Shown here one piece after another: positions 26,463 to 35,821 of a DNA stretch of 64,000 nt. Each line of letters opens with the position of its first letter. The first letter of the stretch is position 1. Below the pieces are notes generated by a model. It worked only from the letters and a program-made list of their open reading frames with translations. It had not been told where the DNA came from and ran no database searches. The stretch covers positions 1-64,000 of the forward strand of contig NZ_WSEL01000007.1 in assembly GCF_009758015.1 (NCBI RefSeq). Reading direction: 5' to 3'. The stretch comes from Ramlibacter pinisoli. GTDB taxonomy: Bacteria > Pseudomonadota > Gammaproteobacteria > Burkholderiales > Burkholderiaceae_C. A program made the translations under genes and the position numbers.

Positions 26463-27707
26463 ATGGACAGCCAGGTCGGACCCGGCAGCCAGGACTTCGT
26501 CGCCCTCGAGGCGCGGTTCGGTGCCCGCAACTACCACCCGGTGCCGGTCGTGGTCGACCGCGCCCTCGACTGCCTGGTCTGGGACGTCGAGGGGCGCGAG
26601 TACATCGACATGATGGGCGCCTATTCGGCCGTCAGCCACGGCCACCTGCACCCGCGCGTCGTCGCCGCAGCGCAGCGCCAGCTGCACAAGGTCGCCGTCA
26701 CCTCGCGCGCCTACCACGGCAACACGCTCGGACCCTTCCTGGCCAAGCTGTGCACGCTGGCCGGCTTCGAGCGAGCGCTGCCGATGAACACCGGCGCCGA
26801 GGCGGTCGAGACGGCGATCAAGTGCGCCCGCCGCTGGGGCCACCGCGTCAAGGGAATCCCCGACGGCCAGGCCGAGATCCTGGTGGCGCGCAACAACTTC
26901 CACGGCCGCACCACCACCATCGTGGGCTTTTCCAGCGAGCCCGAGTACCGCGCCGGTTTCGGCCCGTTCGCACCCGGTTTCCGTCACTTCGACTTCGGCG
27001 ACATGGCCAGCGTGCGGGCGGCGGCCACGCCCAACACCTGCGCCGTGCTGGTCGAGCCGATCCAGGGCGAGGCAGGCGTTGTGCTGCCGCCGCCGGGCTT
27101 CTTCGCCGAGCTGCGGGACTGGTGCACGGCCCACCGCGTGCTGCTGGTCGACGACGAGGTGCAGGCCGGCCTGGGCCGCACCGGCAAGTGGTTCGCCTTC
27201 GAGCACGAAGGCATCCGCCCGGACGCGCTGATCCTGGGCAAGGCGCTCGGCGCCGGCCTGTTGCCGGTCAGCGCCTTCCTGGCCGATGCGCCGGTGATGG
27301 ACGTGTTCGATCCCGGCAGCCACGGCTCCACCTTCGGCGGCAACGCGCTGGCGGCGGCGGTCGCCCTCGAGGGCCTGCGGGTGCTGGAGGACGAGCGGCT
27401 GGTCGAGCGCGCCGCCCAGCTCGGCCCGCACCTGATGCAGCGCCTGCAGGAGGTGCAGCAGGCAGCCGGGCCGCTGATCCGCGACGTGCGCGGGCGCGGC
27501 CTGTGGGTCGGCGTCGACATCGATCCGGCGCACGGCAACGCACGCCGACTGGTCGAGCAGCTGGCGCGCAACGGCGTGCTGTCCAAGGAGACCCACGAGA
27601 CGGTGATCCGGTTCGCGCCGCCGCTCACGATCAGCGCCGCGCTGATCGACCGCGCGACCGCGATCTTCCGCGACACCGTCGCGGCCTGGAGGGCCGGCCG
27701 CGACTAA
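26463..27707 (+). CDS. rocD: Ornithine--oxo-acid transaminase
   Basis: The 414-residue class III PLP aminotransferase begins ALEARFGARNYHPVPVV as in ornithine aminotransferases. It has MNTGAEAVETAIK (phosphate binding), NFHGRTTTIVGFS, VDDEVQAGLGRTGK, and the PLP-binding lysine K260 in ILGKALGAG. It converts ornithine plus 2-oxoglutarate to glutamate-5-semialdehyde and glutamate. Its product is also the product of proA, encoded 1.1 kb downstream, so both enzymes meet at the proline/arginine branch. It is inserted between lptE and holA with its own promoter. Acetylornithine aminotransferase is less likely given the OAT-like N-terminus. Confidence 0.88.
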   Translation: MDSQVGPGSQDFVALEARFGARNYHPVPVVVDRALDCLVWDVEGREYIDMMGAYSAVSHGHLHPRVVAAAQRQLHKVAVTSRAYHGNTLGPFLAKLCTLAGFERALPMNTGAEAVETAIKCARRWGHRVKGIPDGQAEILVARNNFHGRTTTIVGFSSEPEYRAGFGPFAPGFRHFDFGDMASVRAAATPNTCAVLVEPIQGEAGVVLPPPGFFAELRDWCTAHRVLLVDDEVQAGLGRTGKWFAFEHEGIRPDALILGKALGAGLLPVSAFLADAPVMDVFDPGSHGSTFGGNALAAAVALEGLRVLEDERLVERAAQLGPHLMQRLQEVQQAAGPLIRDVRGRGLWVGVDIDPAHGNARRLVEQLARNGVLSKETHETVIRFAPPLTISAALIDRATAIFRDTVAAWRAGRD

Positions 27708-27710
27708 ACT
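27705..27710 (+). promoter_or_regulatory. -10 box positioned for leaderless holA transcript
   Basis: TAAACT is followed by 7 nt and the holA ATG (27718). It overlaps the rocD stop codon. No Shine-Dalgarno is present. Confidence 0.5.
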
Positions 27711-27717
27711 CGCGGCC

Positions 27718-28803
27718 ATGCAGCTTGCCGCCGCCCAGCTGAACGCCCACCTGCAGAAGGGGCTGCGCTCGCTCTACACCCTGCATGGCGACGAGCCGCT
27801 GCTGGTGCAGGAAGCGGCCGACGCCATCCGCGCGGCGGCGCGCGTGCAGGGCTACACCGAGCGCACCGTGCACACGGTGGCCGGCGCGCACTTCGACTGG
27901 AGCGAGGTGCTGGCGGCGGGCGGCTCGCTCAGCCTGTTCGCCGAGCGCCAGATCGTCGAGATCCGCATCCCGACCGGCAAGCCCGGCAAGGAGGGCAGCC
28001 CGGCGCTGCAGCAGCTGGCCCAGGACGCCCAGGGCAACGACAGCACGCTGACCCTGGTGCTGCTGCCGCGGCTGGACAAGATGACGCGCGGCGGCGCCTG
28101 GTTCGGCGCGCTGGAGAACTTCGGCGTGACCATCCAGCTCGACCCGATCGAACGCGGCGCGCTGCCGCAGTGGATCGCCCAGCGCCTGGGCCGCCAGGAC
28201 CAGCGCGTGCGCGGCGGCGAGGAGGGCCAGCGCACGCTGCAGTTCTTCGCCGACCGGGTCGAGGGCAACCTGCTGGCGGCGCACCAGGAGATCCAGAAGC
28301 TGGGGCTGCTGTACCCGGGGGGCGAGCTGTCGTTCGAGCAGGTCGAGAGCGCAGTCCTCAACGTGGCCCGCTACGATGTCTTCAAGCTGTCGGAGGCCGT
28401 GCTGGGCGGCCAGGTCGCGCGCGTGCAGCGCATGCTGGACGGCCTGCAGGCCGAGGGCGAGGCCGAGGTGCTGGTGCACTACACCCTGGCCGAGGACATC
28501 CGCGCCCTCAAGCGGGTCCGGGACGCGATGGGCGAGGGCCGGCCGCTGCCGGTGGCGCTGCGCGAGCAGCGCGTGTGGGGCCTGAAGGAGCGCCTGTTCG
28601 AGCGCGTCCTGCCGCGCCTGTCGGCCACCGCGCTGGACAACCTGCTGCACGGCGCGCACGTGGTCGACGGCATCGTCAAGGGCCTGAAGGCGCCCGGCTG
28701 GCCGACCGACGGCTGGCAGGCGCTGCAGCGCCTGGCCCTGCAGCTGTGCCAGGAATGCGGGGCCCAGCAGGGGCCATCCCCGCGTGGGAAAATCCCGGCG
28801 TGA
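27718..28803 (+). CDS. holA: DNA polymerase III subunit delta
   Basis: The 361-residue protein is the clamp-loader wrench that opens the beta sliding clamp. The N-terminal [20 protein letters not shown] and the segment [25 protein letters not shown] are typical of HolA. The last part ([23 protein letters not shown]) is the collar domain. The ATG comes 10 bp after the rocD stop and lacks a Shine-Dalgarno but has a TAAACT box. The stop codon overlaps the proA start. Confidence 0.92.
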   Translation: MQLAAAQLNAHLQKGLRSLYTLHGDEPLLVQEAADAIRAAARVQGYTERTVHTVAGAHFDWSEVLAAGGSLSLFAERQIVEIRIPTGKPGKEGSPALQQLAQDAQGNDSTLTLVLLPRLDKMTRGGAWFGALENFGVTIQLDPIERGALPQWIAQRLGRQDQRVRGGEEGQRTLQFFADRVEGNLLAAHQEIQKLGLLYPGGELSFEQVESAVLNVARYDVFKLSEAVLGGQVARVQRMLDGLQAEGEAEVLVHYTLAEDIRALKRVRDAMGEGRPLPVALREQRVWGLKERLFERVLPRLSATALDNLLHGAHVVDGIVKGLKAPGWPTDGWQALQRLALQLCQECGAQQGPSPRGKIPA

Positions 28804-30164
28804 ACGCAAGAACGAACGCCTCCACGCTGGCGGCCGGTGCCGCTGCGCTGCCCCCCGACGAGGCCCTCGCGGCCAGGGGCGGCCCGGCGCCGCTCGACCT
28901 GCCCGACTACATGCAGGCGCTGGGCCGGCAGGCGCGCCAGGCCAGCGCGCGCCTGTCCGCCGCCAGCGCCGCCGAGAAGAACGCGGTGCTGCGGGGCATC
29001 GCCGTCCGGCTGCGCGCCTCGGGCGAGGCGCTGGCCGCCGACAACGCCCGCGACCTCGAGCGGGCCCAGGCCGCCGGCCTCGCCGCGCCGATGGTCGATC
29101 GGCTGCGGCTCACGCCGAAGATCCTGGAGACGCTGGCGCAGGGCTGCGAGCAGCTGGCCGCGATGCCGGACATCATCGGCGAGATCCGCGGCATGACCCA
29201 GCAGCCCAGCGGCATCCGCGTCGGCCAGATGCGCGTGCCGCTCGGCGTGTTCGGCATGGTCTACGAAAGCCGCCCCAACGTGACGATCGAGGCCGCCAGC
29301 CTGTCGATCAAGAGCGGCAACGCCTGCATCCTGCGCGGCGGCTCGGAGGCGATCGACTCCAACCGGGCGCTGGCCCGCCTGGTGCGCGCCGCGCTGGCCG
29401 ACGCCGGCCTGCCCGAGGACGCGGTGCAACTGGTGCAGACCACCGACCGCGAGGCGGTCGGCCAGCTGATCGCCATGCCGCAGTACGTCGACGTCATCAT
29501 CCCGCGCGGCGGCAAGGGCCTGATCGAGCGCATCAGCCGCGACGCCAGGGTGCCGGTCATCAAGCACCTGGACGGCAACTGCCACGTCTACGTTGACGAC
29601 CCCTGCGACGTGGCGATGGCGGTCACCATCGCCGACAACGCCAAGACCCAGAAGTACAGCCCCTGCAACGCCAGCGAGGGCCTGCTGGTGGCGCGCGCCG
29701 TCGCCGCCGACTTCCTGCCGGCCATCGGCGCGGTGTATGCGGCCAAGGGCGTCGAGATGCGCTGCGACCCCGAGGCGGCCGCCATCCTGGCCCGCGTCGG
29801 CGGCGCCGACGTGCGGCCGGCCACCGAGCAGGACTGGTCCGAGGAGTACCTGGCGCCCATCATCAGCATCAAGATGGTGGCCGGTCTGGACGAGGCCATC
29901 GCCCACATCAACCGCTACAGCAGCCACCACACCGACGCCATCGTCACGCGCGACCACGTGCACGCCCAGCGCTTCCTGCGCGAGGTCGATTCGGCCAGCG
30001 TGATGGTCAACGCGAGCACCCGCTTCGCCGACGGCTTCGAGTACGGGCTGGGCGCCGAGATCGGCATCAGCACCGACAAGTTCCACGCCCGCGGCCCGGT
30101 CGGCATCGAAGGCCTGACCTCGCTGAAGTGGGTGGTGCTCGGCCAGGGCGAAGTGCGCACCTGA
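28800..30164 (+). CDS. proA: Glutamate-5-semialdehyde dehydrogenase
   Basis: From GTG 28800 the protein has 454 residues, including a ~35-residue variable N-terminal part. It reduces glutamyl-5-phosphate to glutamate-5-semialdehyde in proline synthesis. Visible are [31 protein letters not shown] and the catalytic Cys289 in [23 protein letters not shown] lies near the end. The frame is open upstream inside holA, but the GTG overlapping the holA stop (GTGA) is the natural start. GAAAAT ends 6 nt before it. proB is not in the window. Confidence 0.93.
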   Translation: MNARTNASTLAAGAAALPPDEALAARGGPAPLDLPDYMQALGRQARQASARLSAASAAEKNAVLRGIAVRLRASGEALAADNARDLERAQAAGLAAPMVDRLRLTPKILETLAQGCEQLAAMPDIIGEIRGMTQQPSGIRVGQMRVPLGVFGMVYESRPNVTIEAASLSIKSGNACILRGGSEAIDSNRALARLVRAALADAGLPEDAVQLVQTTDREAVGQLIAMPQYVDVIIPRGGKGLIERISRDARVPVIKHLDGNCHVYVDDPCDVAMAVTIADNAKTQKYSPCNASEGLLVARAVAADFLPAIGAVYAAKGVEMRCDPEAAAILARVGGADVRPATEQDWSEEYLAPIISIKMVAGLDEAIAHINRYSSHHTDAIVTRDHVHAQRFLREVDSASVMVNASTRFADGFEYGLGAEIGISTDKFHARGPVGIEGLTSLKWVVLGQGEVRT

Positions 30165-30172
30165 CCGCCCCG

Positions 30173-31186
30173 ATGGCTGACTATTGGCCCGGCTGCGGCT
30201 GGCAGTTCCTGCGCTCCGATGCCGACGGCCAGCTGGTCGTCACCGACGACTTCCTGCGCCACCTGCTGCAGCGCCCCGAACTGGCGCCGCTGCCCGAGTC
30301 CTGCGCCGCCGAACGCGCGCTGCACCAGGAGCTGCTGGCGCAGCCGCGCCAGGCGGTCGGGACGGCGCGGCTGGCCGCCCTGGCCGACCCCGATGCGGCG
30401 GACAACTACGCCGTCTGGCTGCGCTTCCGCGAGCGCCTGCTGGCGCGGCCGACGCTCGAGGGCAGCTACCTGCAGCTGTTCCAGCGCGACGTCGACGTGC
30501 CGCCGCTGCTGGTGCACCAGCTCACGCAGGTGCTGCTGCGGCAGGTGCTGGGCGAGGACGCGACGCCGTTCCAGGCCCGCGCCGCCGAACTGCTGTTCCG
30601 GCCCCAGCGCATCGCCGTCCAGGGCGACGGCCAGGTGATGGCGGCCGACGAGGAGACGGTGGAGAGCCAGGCGCTGGCCGCCACGCCCGGCTCGCTGGTC
30701 GACCTGCTGCGGCAGGCCGGCGCGACGCCGCGCGAGGCCGAGCTCGACGTGCTGGGCGAGGCCAACGCCGGCCAGTACTGGGAGCGCAGCGAGGCGCACG
30801 ACCTGGTGGTGCAGCTCAATCACGGCCAGCCGGCGCTGGCCGCCCTGTGCGAGGTGATCGAGCGCTGGATCGGGCACTTCCTGGGCGTGCGGGTGCGGGT
30901 GGAGGTGGCGCGCGAGATCGACGAGGACCAGTGGGTCTGGCACGTCGGCCTGGACGCGCAGGCCACGGCGGTGCTCAACGCCCTGTACCGCGGCGAGGAC
31001 GTCGACGAGGCCCAGGGCCGGCGCATGCTGTGCCTGTTCCGGCTCGAGTTCGCCGACCCGCACGTGCTGCGGCCCGAGGTCGCCGGGCACCCGGTCTGGC
31101 TGGCGATGGCGATGGACGAGGGCCAGCGCCTGCGGCTCAAGCCGCAGAACCTGTTGCTGAACCTGCCGCTGGCACGCCAGAGCTGA
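30173..31186 (+). CDS. DUF6352 family protein
   Basis: A 337-residue soluble protein beginning MADYWPGCGWQFLRSDADG with the pattern FLRHLLQRPELAP. It has no signal peptide, membrane helix or known catalytic motif. It is found next to proA/gshA in Burkholderiales genomes as I recall; the role is unknown. It starts 8 bp after the proA stop and is probably co-transcribed. The second half (HDLVVQLNHGQPALAALCEVIERWI) looks like a compact alpha/beta domain. Confidence 0.75.
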   Translation: MADYWPGCGWQFLRSDADGQLVVTDDFLRHLLQRPELAPLPESCAAERALHQELLAQPRQAVGTARLAALADPDAADNYAVWLRFRERLLARPTLEGSYLQLFQRDVDVPPLLVHQLTQVLLRQVLGEDATPFQARAAELLFRPQRIAVQGDGQVMAADEETVESQALAATPGSLVDLLRQAGATPREAELDVLGEANAGQYWERSEAHDLVVQLNHGQPALAALCEVIERWIGHFLGVRVRVEVAREIDEDQWVWHVGLDAQATAVLNALYRGEDVDEAQGRRMLCLFRLEFADPHVLRPEVAGHPVWLAMAMDEGQRLRLKPQNLLLNLPLARQS

Positions 31187-31234
31187 CGCCGCCACGGCCG
31201 CGCCTTGCAAGCGCCGGCCGCGTCCCCAGCTTCC

Positions 31235-31240
31235 TACAAT
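31235..31240 (+). promoter_or_regulatory. Candidate -10 box for gshA
   Basis: A perfect TACAAT 35 nt before the gshA ATG, after the DUF6352 stop. A GAGGG ribosome binding site precedes the ATG. No well-spaced -35 was found. Confidence 0.45.
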
Positions 31241-31275
31241 TCACCCACGGCGCGAGGCCGTCCTCGAGGGCTCCC

Positions 31276-32571
31276 ATGGTTCCGCATCTCATCACCGCCC
31301 TCACGGGTCCGATCAACGAACTCGAGCAGCGCATCCTGGAGTCGATGCCGGCCATCGAGCGCTGGTTCCGGCTCGAGTGGATGGAGCACACGCCGCCGTT
31401 CTACACCTCGGTCGACGTGCGCAACGCCGGCTTCAAGCTGGCCCCGGTCGACACCAACCTGTTCCCGGGCGGCTGGAACAACCTCACCACCGAGATGCTG
31501 CCGCTGGCGGTGCAGTCGGCGATGGCGGCCATCGAGAAGATCTGCCCCGAGGCCAAGAACCTGCTGGTGATCCCGGAGAACCACACCCGCAACACGTTCT
31601 ACCTGTCCAACGTGCTGCAGTTGAAGCGCATCTTCCACATGGCGGGCCTGAACGTGCGCATCGGCTCGATCAGCCCGGAGATCAAGGAGCCGACCACCTT
31701 CAACCTGCCCACCGGCGAGTCGGTCGTGCTCGAACCGGTGGTGCGCAGCCGGCACCGCCTGGGGCTGAAGGACTTCGATCCCTGCACCATCCTGCTCAAC
31801 AACGACCTGTCGGCCGGCGCCCCCGGCATCCTGGAGGACCTGCACGAGCAGTACCTGCTGCCGCCGCTGCACGCCGGCTGGTCGGTGCGGCGCAAGAGCC
31901 GCCACTTCCAGAGCTACGAGGAGGTGTCCAAGCGCTTCGGCAAGCTGCTGGGCATCGACCCGTGGCTGATCAACCCGATGTTCAACAAGTGCGGCGAGAT
32001 CGATTTCGCCTCCGGTGCGGGCATGGACTGCCTGACCACCAACGTCGATGCCCTGCTCACGCGGGTGCGCAAGAAGTACAAGGAATACGGCATCAACGAG
32101 AAGCCGTTCGTCATCGTCAAGGCCGACAACGGCACCTACGGCATGGGCATCATGACCGTGCGCGACGTGAAGGACCTGGACCAGCTCAACCGTCGCACCA
32201 AGAACAAGATGGCGGTCGCCAAGGACGGCCAGGAGGTGCACGACGTCATCATCCAGGAAGGGGTGCAGACGTACGAGCGCATCCACGACGCGGTGGCCGA
32301 ACCGGTGGTCTACATGATGGACCGCTACGTGGTCGGCGGCTTCTATCGCGTGCACCCCGAGCGCGGCATCGACGAGAACCTCAATGCGCCGGGCGCCGGC
32401 TACGTGCCACTGGCGTTCGCCGAGAGTACGCGCTTACCTCAGCCGGGTGAGAAGCCGGGTGCCAGCGCGCCCAACCGGTTCTACATGTACGGCGTGATCG
32501 GCCGGCTGGCGATGCTAGCGGCGAGCTACGAACTCGAGGCCACCGACCCCGAGGCAGAGACCTACGACTGA
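31276..32571 (+). CDS. gshA: Glutamate--cysteine ligase, proteobacterial type
   Basis: The 431-residue protein belongs to the small proteobacterial GshA group, unrelated in sequence to the E. coli enzyme. Recognised blocks include FYTSVDVRNAGFKLAPVDTN, FPGGWNNL, VKADNGTYGMGIMTV and PERGIDENLNAPGAGYVPLAF. It makes gamma-glutamylcysteine, the first step of glutathione synthesis. gshB is encoded 4 kb downstream on the same strand, and a GST lies just before gshB, so this is a dispersed glutathione region. Confidence 0.92.
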   Translation: MVPHLITALTGPINELEQRILESMPAIERWFRLEWMEHTPPFYTSVDVRNAGFKLAPVDTNLFPGGWNNLTTEMLPLAVQSAMAAIEKICPEAKNLLVIPENHTRNTFYLSNVLQLKRIFHMAGLNVRIGSISPEIKEPTTFNLPTGESVVLEPVVRSRHRLGLKDFDPCTILLNNDLSAGAPGILEDLHEQYLLPPLHAGWSVRRKSRHFQSYEEVSKRFGKLLGIDPWLINPMFNKCGEIDFASGAGMDCLTTNVDALLTRVRKKYKEYGINEKPFVIVKADNGTYGMGIMTVRDVKDLDQLNRRTKNKMAVAKDGQEVHDVIIQEGVQTYERIHDAVAEPVVYMMDRYVVGGFYRVHPERGIDENLNAPGAGYVPLAFAESTRLPQPGEKPGASAPNRFYMYGVIGRLAMLAASYELEATDPEAETYD

Positions 32572-32699
32572 TCGGCCGGCGCCAGTTGCTGCGCTGCAAC
32601 AAAAGGCGCGACGGGCGCAGGTGAGCGGCGCACAATAGCGTCCCCAAAGGAACCGGAACCCCCGCCGCCGCACCCGCGGCCCGAAGACGGGGGACCTTA

Positions 32700-34568
32700 G
32701 TGCAGAGCTCGAAATCCTCGCTCGCGGCGCTGACCCTCGCCGCCATCGGCGTCGTCTACGGCGACATCGGCACCAGCGTCCTGTACGCCGTCAAGGAGGT
32801 CTTCGGCTCCGGCCACGTGCCGTTCACGATGGCCAACGTGTACGGCATCCTGTCGATCTTCTTCTGGACGCTGACGGTCATCGTCTCGCTCAAGTACGTG
32901 GTGCTGGTGCTGCGCGCCGATAACCACGGCGAGGGCGGCCTGATCGCGATGCTGGCGCTGGCATCGCAGGCGGTGAAGGAAAAGCCCAAGCTGCGCAGGG
33001 TGCTGCTGGCGGTCGGCATCTTCGGCAGCTCGCTGTTCTACGGCGACGGCGTCATCACGCCGGCGATCTCGGTGCTGTCGGCGGTCGAGGGCCTGGAGGT
33101 GGTGTCGCCGCGCTTCAAGGAGGGCGTGATCCCGATCACGCTGGTGATCCTGTTCGGCCTGTTCGCGGTGCAAAAGCGCGGCACCGCCGGCATCGGCAAG
33201 TTCTTCGGCCCGATCACCGTCGTCTGGTTCGTCGTGATCGCCGTGCTGGGCGTCTCCAACATCGTGCGCCATCCCGAGATCCTGGTGGCCCTGAGCCCGC
33301 ACCACGCGGTGCTGTTCATGTGGCACCACCCGGGCACCACCTTCGTCATCCTCGGGGCGGTGGTGCTGTGCGTGACCGGCGCCGAGGCGCTCTACGCCGA
33401 CCTGGGCCACTTCGGCAAGCAGCCGATCCGGCTGGCCTGGTTCTCCGTCGTCATGCCGGCGCTGACCATGAACTACTTCGGCCAGGGCGCGCTGCTGCTC
33501 GAGAATCCCGACGCGGTGAAGAACCCGTTCTACATGATGGCGCCCGACTGGGCGCTGCTGCCGCTGGTGGTGCTGGCCACTGCCGCCACGGTGATCGCGT
33601 CGCAGGCCCTGATCACCGGGGCGTTCAGCGTCACCAAGCAGGTGGTGCAGCTGGGCTACCTGCCGCGGCTGCAGGTGCAGCACACCAGCGTGCGCGAGAC
33701 CGGCCAGATCTACATCCCGTTCGTCAACTGGGGCCTGTTCGTGGCCATCGTGCTGGCGGTGGTGCTGTTCCGCTCGTCGAGCGCGCTGGCCTCGGCCTAC
33801 GGCATCGCCGTCACGCTGGACATGCTGATCACCACGACGCTGACGTTCTTCGTCATCCGCTACAGCTGGAAGTACCCGCTGTGGCTGTGCGTGGCGGCGA
33901 CCGGCTGGTTCTTCGTGGTCGACATCACCTTCTTCAGCTCCAACATGCTCAAGCTGCTGCACGGCGGCTGGTTCCCGCTGGCCATCGGTGGCTGCGTCTT
34001 CACGCTGATGATGACGTGGAAGGAGGGCCGCGGCATCCTGAACGAGAAACTGCGCGCCGACGCCATCGACCTCAAGAGCTTCCTGGAGTCGGTCTTCGTC
34101 AGCCCGCCCACGCGCGTCGAGGGCACGGCGATCTTCCTGACGGCCGAGCCCGGCACCGTTCCCAACGCGATGCTGCACAACCTCAAGCACAACAAGGTGC
34201 TGCACGAGCACAACCTGTTCGTCACGGTGCGCAGCCACGAGGTGCCCTGGATCGGCCTGGGCAAGCGGCTGGAGGTCGAGCCGCTCGGCCACAACTGCTG
34301 GCAGGTCGTCATCCACTACGGCTTCAAGAACGACTTCGACGTGCCGCGCGCGCTGGACCACATGCGCAACCGCGGCTGCGAGATCCAGGCCATGACCACC
34401 AGCTACTTCCTGTCGCGCGACGTGGTGGTGCCCACCATCGGCGGCGGCATGGCCACCTGGCGCGAGAAGCTGTTCGCCCAGATGCACCTGAACGCCAGCG
34501 CGGCCGCCGACTTCCTCAAGCTGCCGAACAACGCGGTGGTGGAGCTGGGCTCGAAGATCGAGATCTAG
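32700..34568 (+). CDS. kup: Low-affinity potassium transporter Kup
   Basis: The 622-residue protein has about 12 transmembrane helices and a cytoplasmic tail. The start is [20 protein letters not shown], the signature of KUP/HAK carriers, followed by [16 protein letters not shown]. It is a K+/H+ symporter. Translation starts at GTG 32700, with GGGGGACC upstream. The 128-bp gap before it holds a CACAAT box (32631-32636) and a GTTGC/GCAAC dyad near 32587. In other bacteria PtsN controls K+ uptake, and ptsN is encoded 14 kb away. Confidence 0.94.
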   Translation: MQSSKSSLAALTLAAIGVVYGDIGTSVLYAVKEVFGSGHVPFTMANVYGILSIFFWTLTVIVSLKYVVLVLRADNHGEGGLIAMLALASQAVKEKPKLRRVLLAVGIFGSSLFYGDGVITPAISVLSAVEGLEVVSPRFKEGVIPITLVILFGLFAVQKRGTAGIGKFFGPITVVWFVVIAVLGVSNIVRHPEILVALSPHHAVLFMWHHPGTTFVILGAVVLCVTGAEALYADLGHFGKQPIRLAWFSVVMPALTMNYFGQGALLLENPDAVKNPFYMMAPDWALLPLVVLATAATVIASQALITGAFSVTKQVVQLGYLPRLQVQHTSVRETGQIYIPFVNWGLFVAIVLAVVLFRSSSALASAYGIAVTLDMLITTTLTFFVIRYSWKYPLWLCVAATGWFFVVDITFFSSNMLKLLHGGWFPLAIGGCVFTLMMTWKEGRGILNEKLRADAIDLKSFLESVFVSPPTRVEGTAIFLTAEPGTVPNAMLHNLKHNKVLHEHNLFVTVRSHEVPWIGLGKRLEVEPLGHNCWQVVIHYGFKNDFDVPRALDHMRNRGCEIQAMTTSYFLSRDVVVPTIGGGMATWREKLFAQMHLNASAAADFLKLPNNAVVELGSKIEI

Positions 34569-34620
34569 GACCACCCCGAAGCGCCTTCGGCGCCTCCCCT
34601 CGAGGGGCGCCACCAGCGGC
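34569..34620. repeat. GC-rich palindromic intergenic repeat (REP-like)
   Basis: Immediately after kup there are two dyads: GCGCC-TTC-GGCGC (34581-34593) and CCCCTCGAGGGG (34596-34607). No T-run follows. The arrangement (two close GC dyads with a CCTCGAGG core) resembles the element at 53455-53540 and looks like a dispersed Comamonadaceae intergenic repeat. Confidence 0.4.
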
Positions 34621-34678
34621 CCGGCGAAGCCGGTTCCGCGGTGGCACGGGCCTGGTCTGCTGCGGCTTCATCGCCGCA

Positions 34679-34706
34679 AGAAAAAAGGGCACCCCGCGGC
34701 GCCCTT
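34679..34706 (-). terminator. Rho-independent terminator of the solute-binding protein gene
   Basis: On the minus strand a 9-bp stem AAGGGCGCC/GGTGCCCTT (one G-T pair, loop GCGG) runs directly into TTTTTTCTT. It lies 53 bp after the stop of the minus-strand gene. Confidence 0.85.
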
Positions 34707-34758
34707 GTAGGGGCCCCGGCCTGCGCCGGGGCGGCGACCTTGCGGCCGCTGCGCGGCC

Positions 34759-35640
34759 TCAGGTCGCCGGCTTGTCGCTCTGGGCCTTCAGGTTGTCCTT
34801 CAGTTCGGGCGCCATCGGGAAGCCCAGGTTCATGTTGTTGGGCGGGATGGGCGAGGTGAACCACTTCGCGTACAGCTTCTCGAACTCGCCGCTCTTCATC
34901 ATGTTGCCGATCACGCGGTCGACCAGCTGCTTGAACTGCGGGTCGTCCTTGCGCAGCATGCAGGCGTAGGGCTCGACCTGCAGCGGCTCGCCCACCACGT
35001 CCCAGTCGGCCGGGTTCTTGTCGTTGGCCTTCAGCCCGAACAGCAGTATGTCGTCCATGCCGAACGCCACCGAGCGGCCGCTCTCCACCAGCAGCTTGGA
35101 GTCGTCGTGGTCCTTGCCGGTCAGGATGTTCATGTCCAGGCCCTTGTCCTGGTTGTACTTGCGCAGCACCTGGAAGTTGGTGGTGCCGGCGGTGGTGGAG
35201 ATGGTCTTGCCCTTCAGGTCGGCGTAGCTCTTGATGCCCGAGTTCTTCTTCACCAGCAGGCGGGTGCCGGTGTAGAAGTGGTTGATGGCGAACGCCACTT
35301 CCTTGCCGCGGGTGGAGTTGTTGGTGGTGGAGCCGCATTCCACGTCGATCGTGCCGTTGCTCAGCAGCGGGATGCGGTTCTGCGACGTGACCGCCTGCCA
35401 GGCGACCTCGAGGTTGGGTTTGTTGGTGACCTTCTTGACCTCGGCGGCGATGGCCTCGGACACCTCCACCATCATCCCCACCGGCTTGCCGGGGCCGGCC
35501 AGGTAGCTGAAGGGAACCGATGACTCGCGGTAGGCGAGCGTGAGCTTGTTGGTGTCGGCCACCTTCTTGAGCGTCTCCTGGGCCGACACGCCGGTGGCGG
35601 CCAGGGCGAGCACGAGGGGCAGCAGCGTCATGCGCTTCAT
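34759..35640 (-). CDS. Amino-acid ABC transporter substrate-binding protein (GltI-like), orphan
   Basis: The 293-residue protein has a signal peptide (KRMTLLPLVLALAATGVSA, cut after SAQ) and a family-3 solute-binding fold. The fold shows LTLAYRESSVPFSYL, DVECGSTTNNSTRG and FGMDDILLFGLKA. This resembles the glutamate/aspartate binding protein GltI. ATG 35640 follows GAGGAG. No permease or ATPase gene is adjacent, so it must work with components encoded elsewhere or act as a sensor. It has its own strong terminator. Confidence 0.85.
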   Translation of the reverse strand: MKRMTLLPLVLALAATGVSAQETLKKVADTNKLTLAYRESSVPFSYLAGPGKPVGMMVEVSEAIAAEVKKVTNKPNLEVAWQAVTSQNRIPLLSNGTIDVECGSTTNNSTRGKEVAFAINHFYTGTRLLVKKNSGIKSYADLKGKTISTTAGTTNFQVLRKYNQDKGLDMNILTGKDHDDSKLLVESGRSVAFGMDDILLFGLKANDKNPADWDVVGEPLQVEPYACMLRKDDPQFKQLVDRVIGNMMKSGEFEKLYAKWFTSPIPPNNMNLGFPMAPELKDNLKAQSDKPAT

Positions 35641-35744
35641 CGGGAACTCCTCACGGGGATGGATTGGAGCCGCCGAGTGTAGACAGCCGAGCCGCACGCG
35701 GCATTGCCGTAAACCACGACGTCCGGCCGCCCGCCGCCGGCGGC

Positions 35745-35798
35745 GCGGCGTGCCGGCGCTAGCACGCCGCCAGTGCCCGCGCCGGCGCGGGCCCACTG
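35745..35798. repeat. Two adjacent hairpins in the gltI-like/GST intergenic region
   Basis: A perfect 9-bp inverted repeat GCGGCGTGC/GCACGCCGC (35745-35770, 8-nt loop) is followed at once by a second dyad with core CCCGCGC/GCGCGGG inside CAGTG...CACTG (35771-35798). Both sit just before the GST -10 box, where they could be operators or terminate antisense reads. Confidence 0.4.
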
Positions 35799-35808
35799 CC
35801 CGCCGTGC

Positions 35809-35814
35809 TACGGT
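35809..35814 (+). promoter_or_regulatory. -10 box positioned for leaderless GST transcript
   Basis: TACGGT is followed by 7 nt and ATG (35822); no Shine-Dalgarno sequence. Confidence 0.4.
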
Positions 35815-35821
35815 GACGGCC

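Noticed and set aside
34643..34662. TGGCACG-like sequence resembling a sigma-54 -24 element
   Set aside because: The -12 half reads TGGT instead of TTGC and no gene starts at a suitable distance downstream on that strand.
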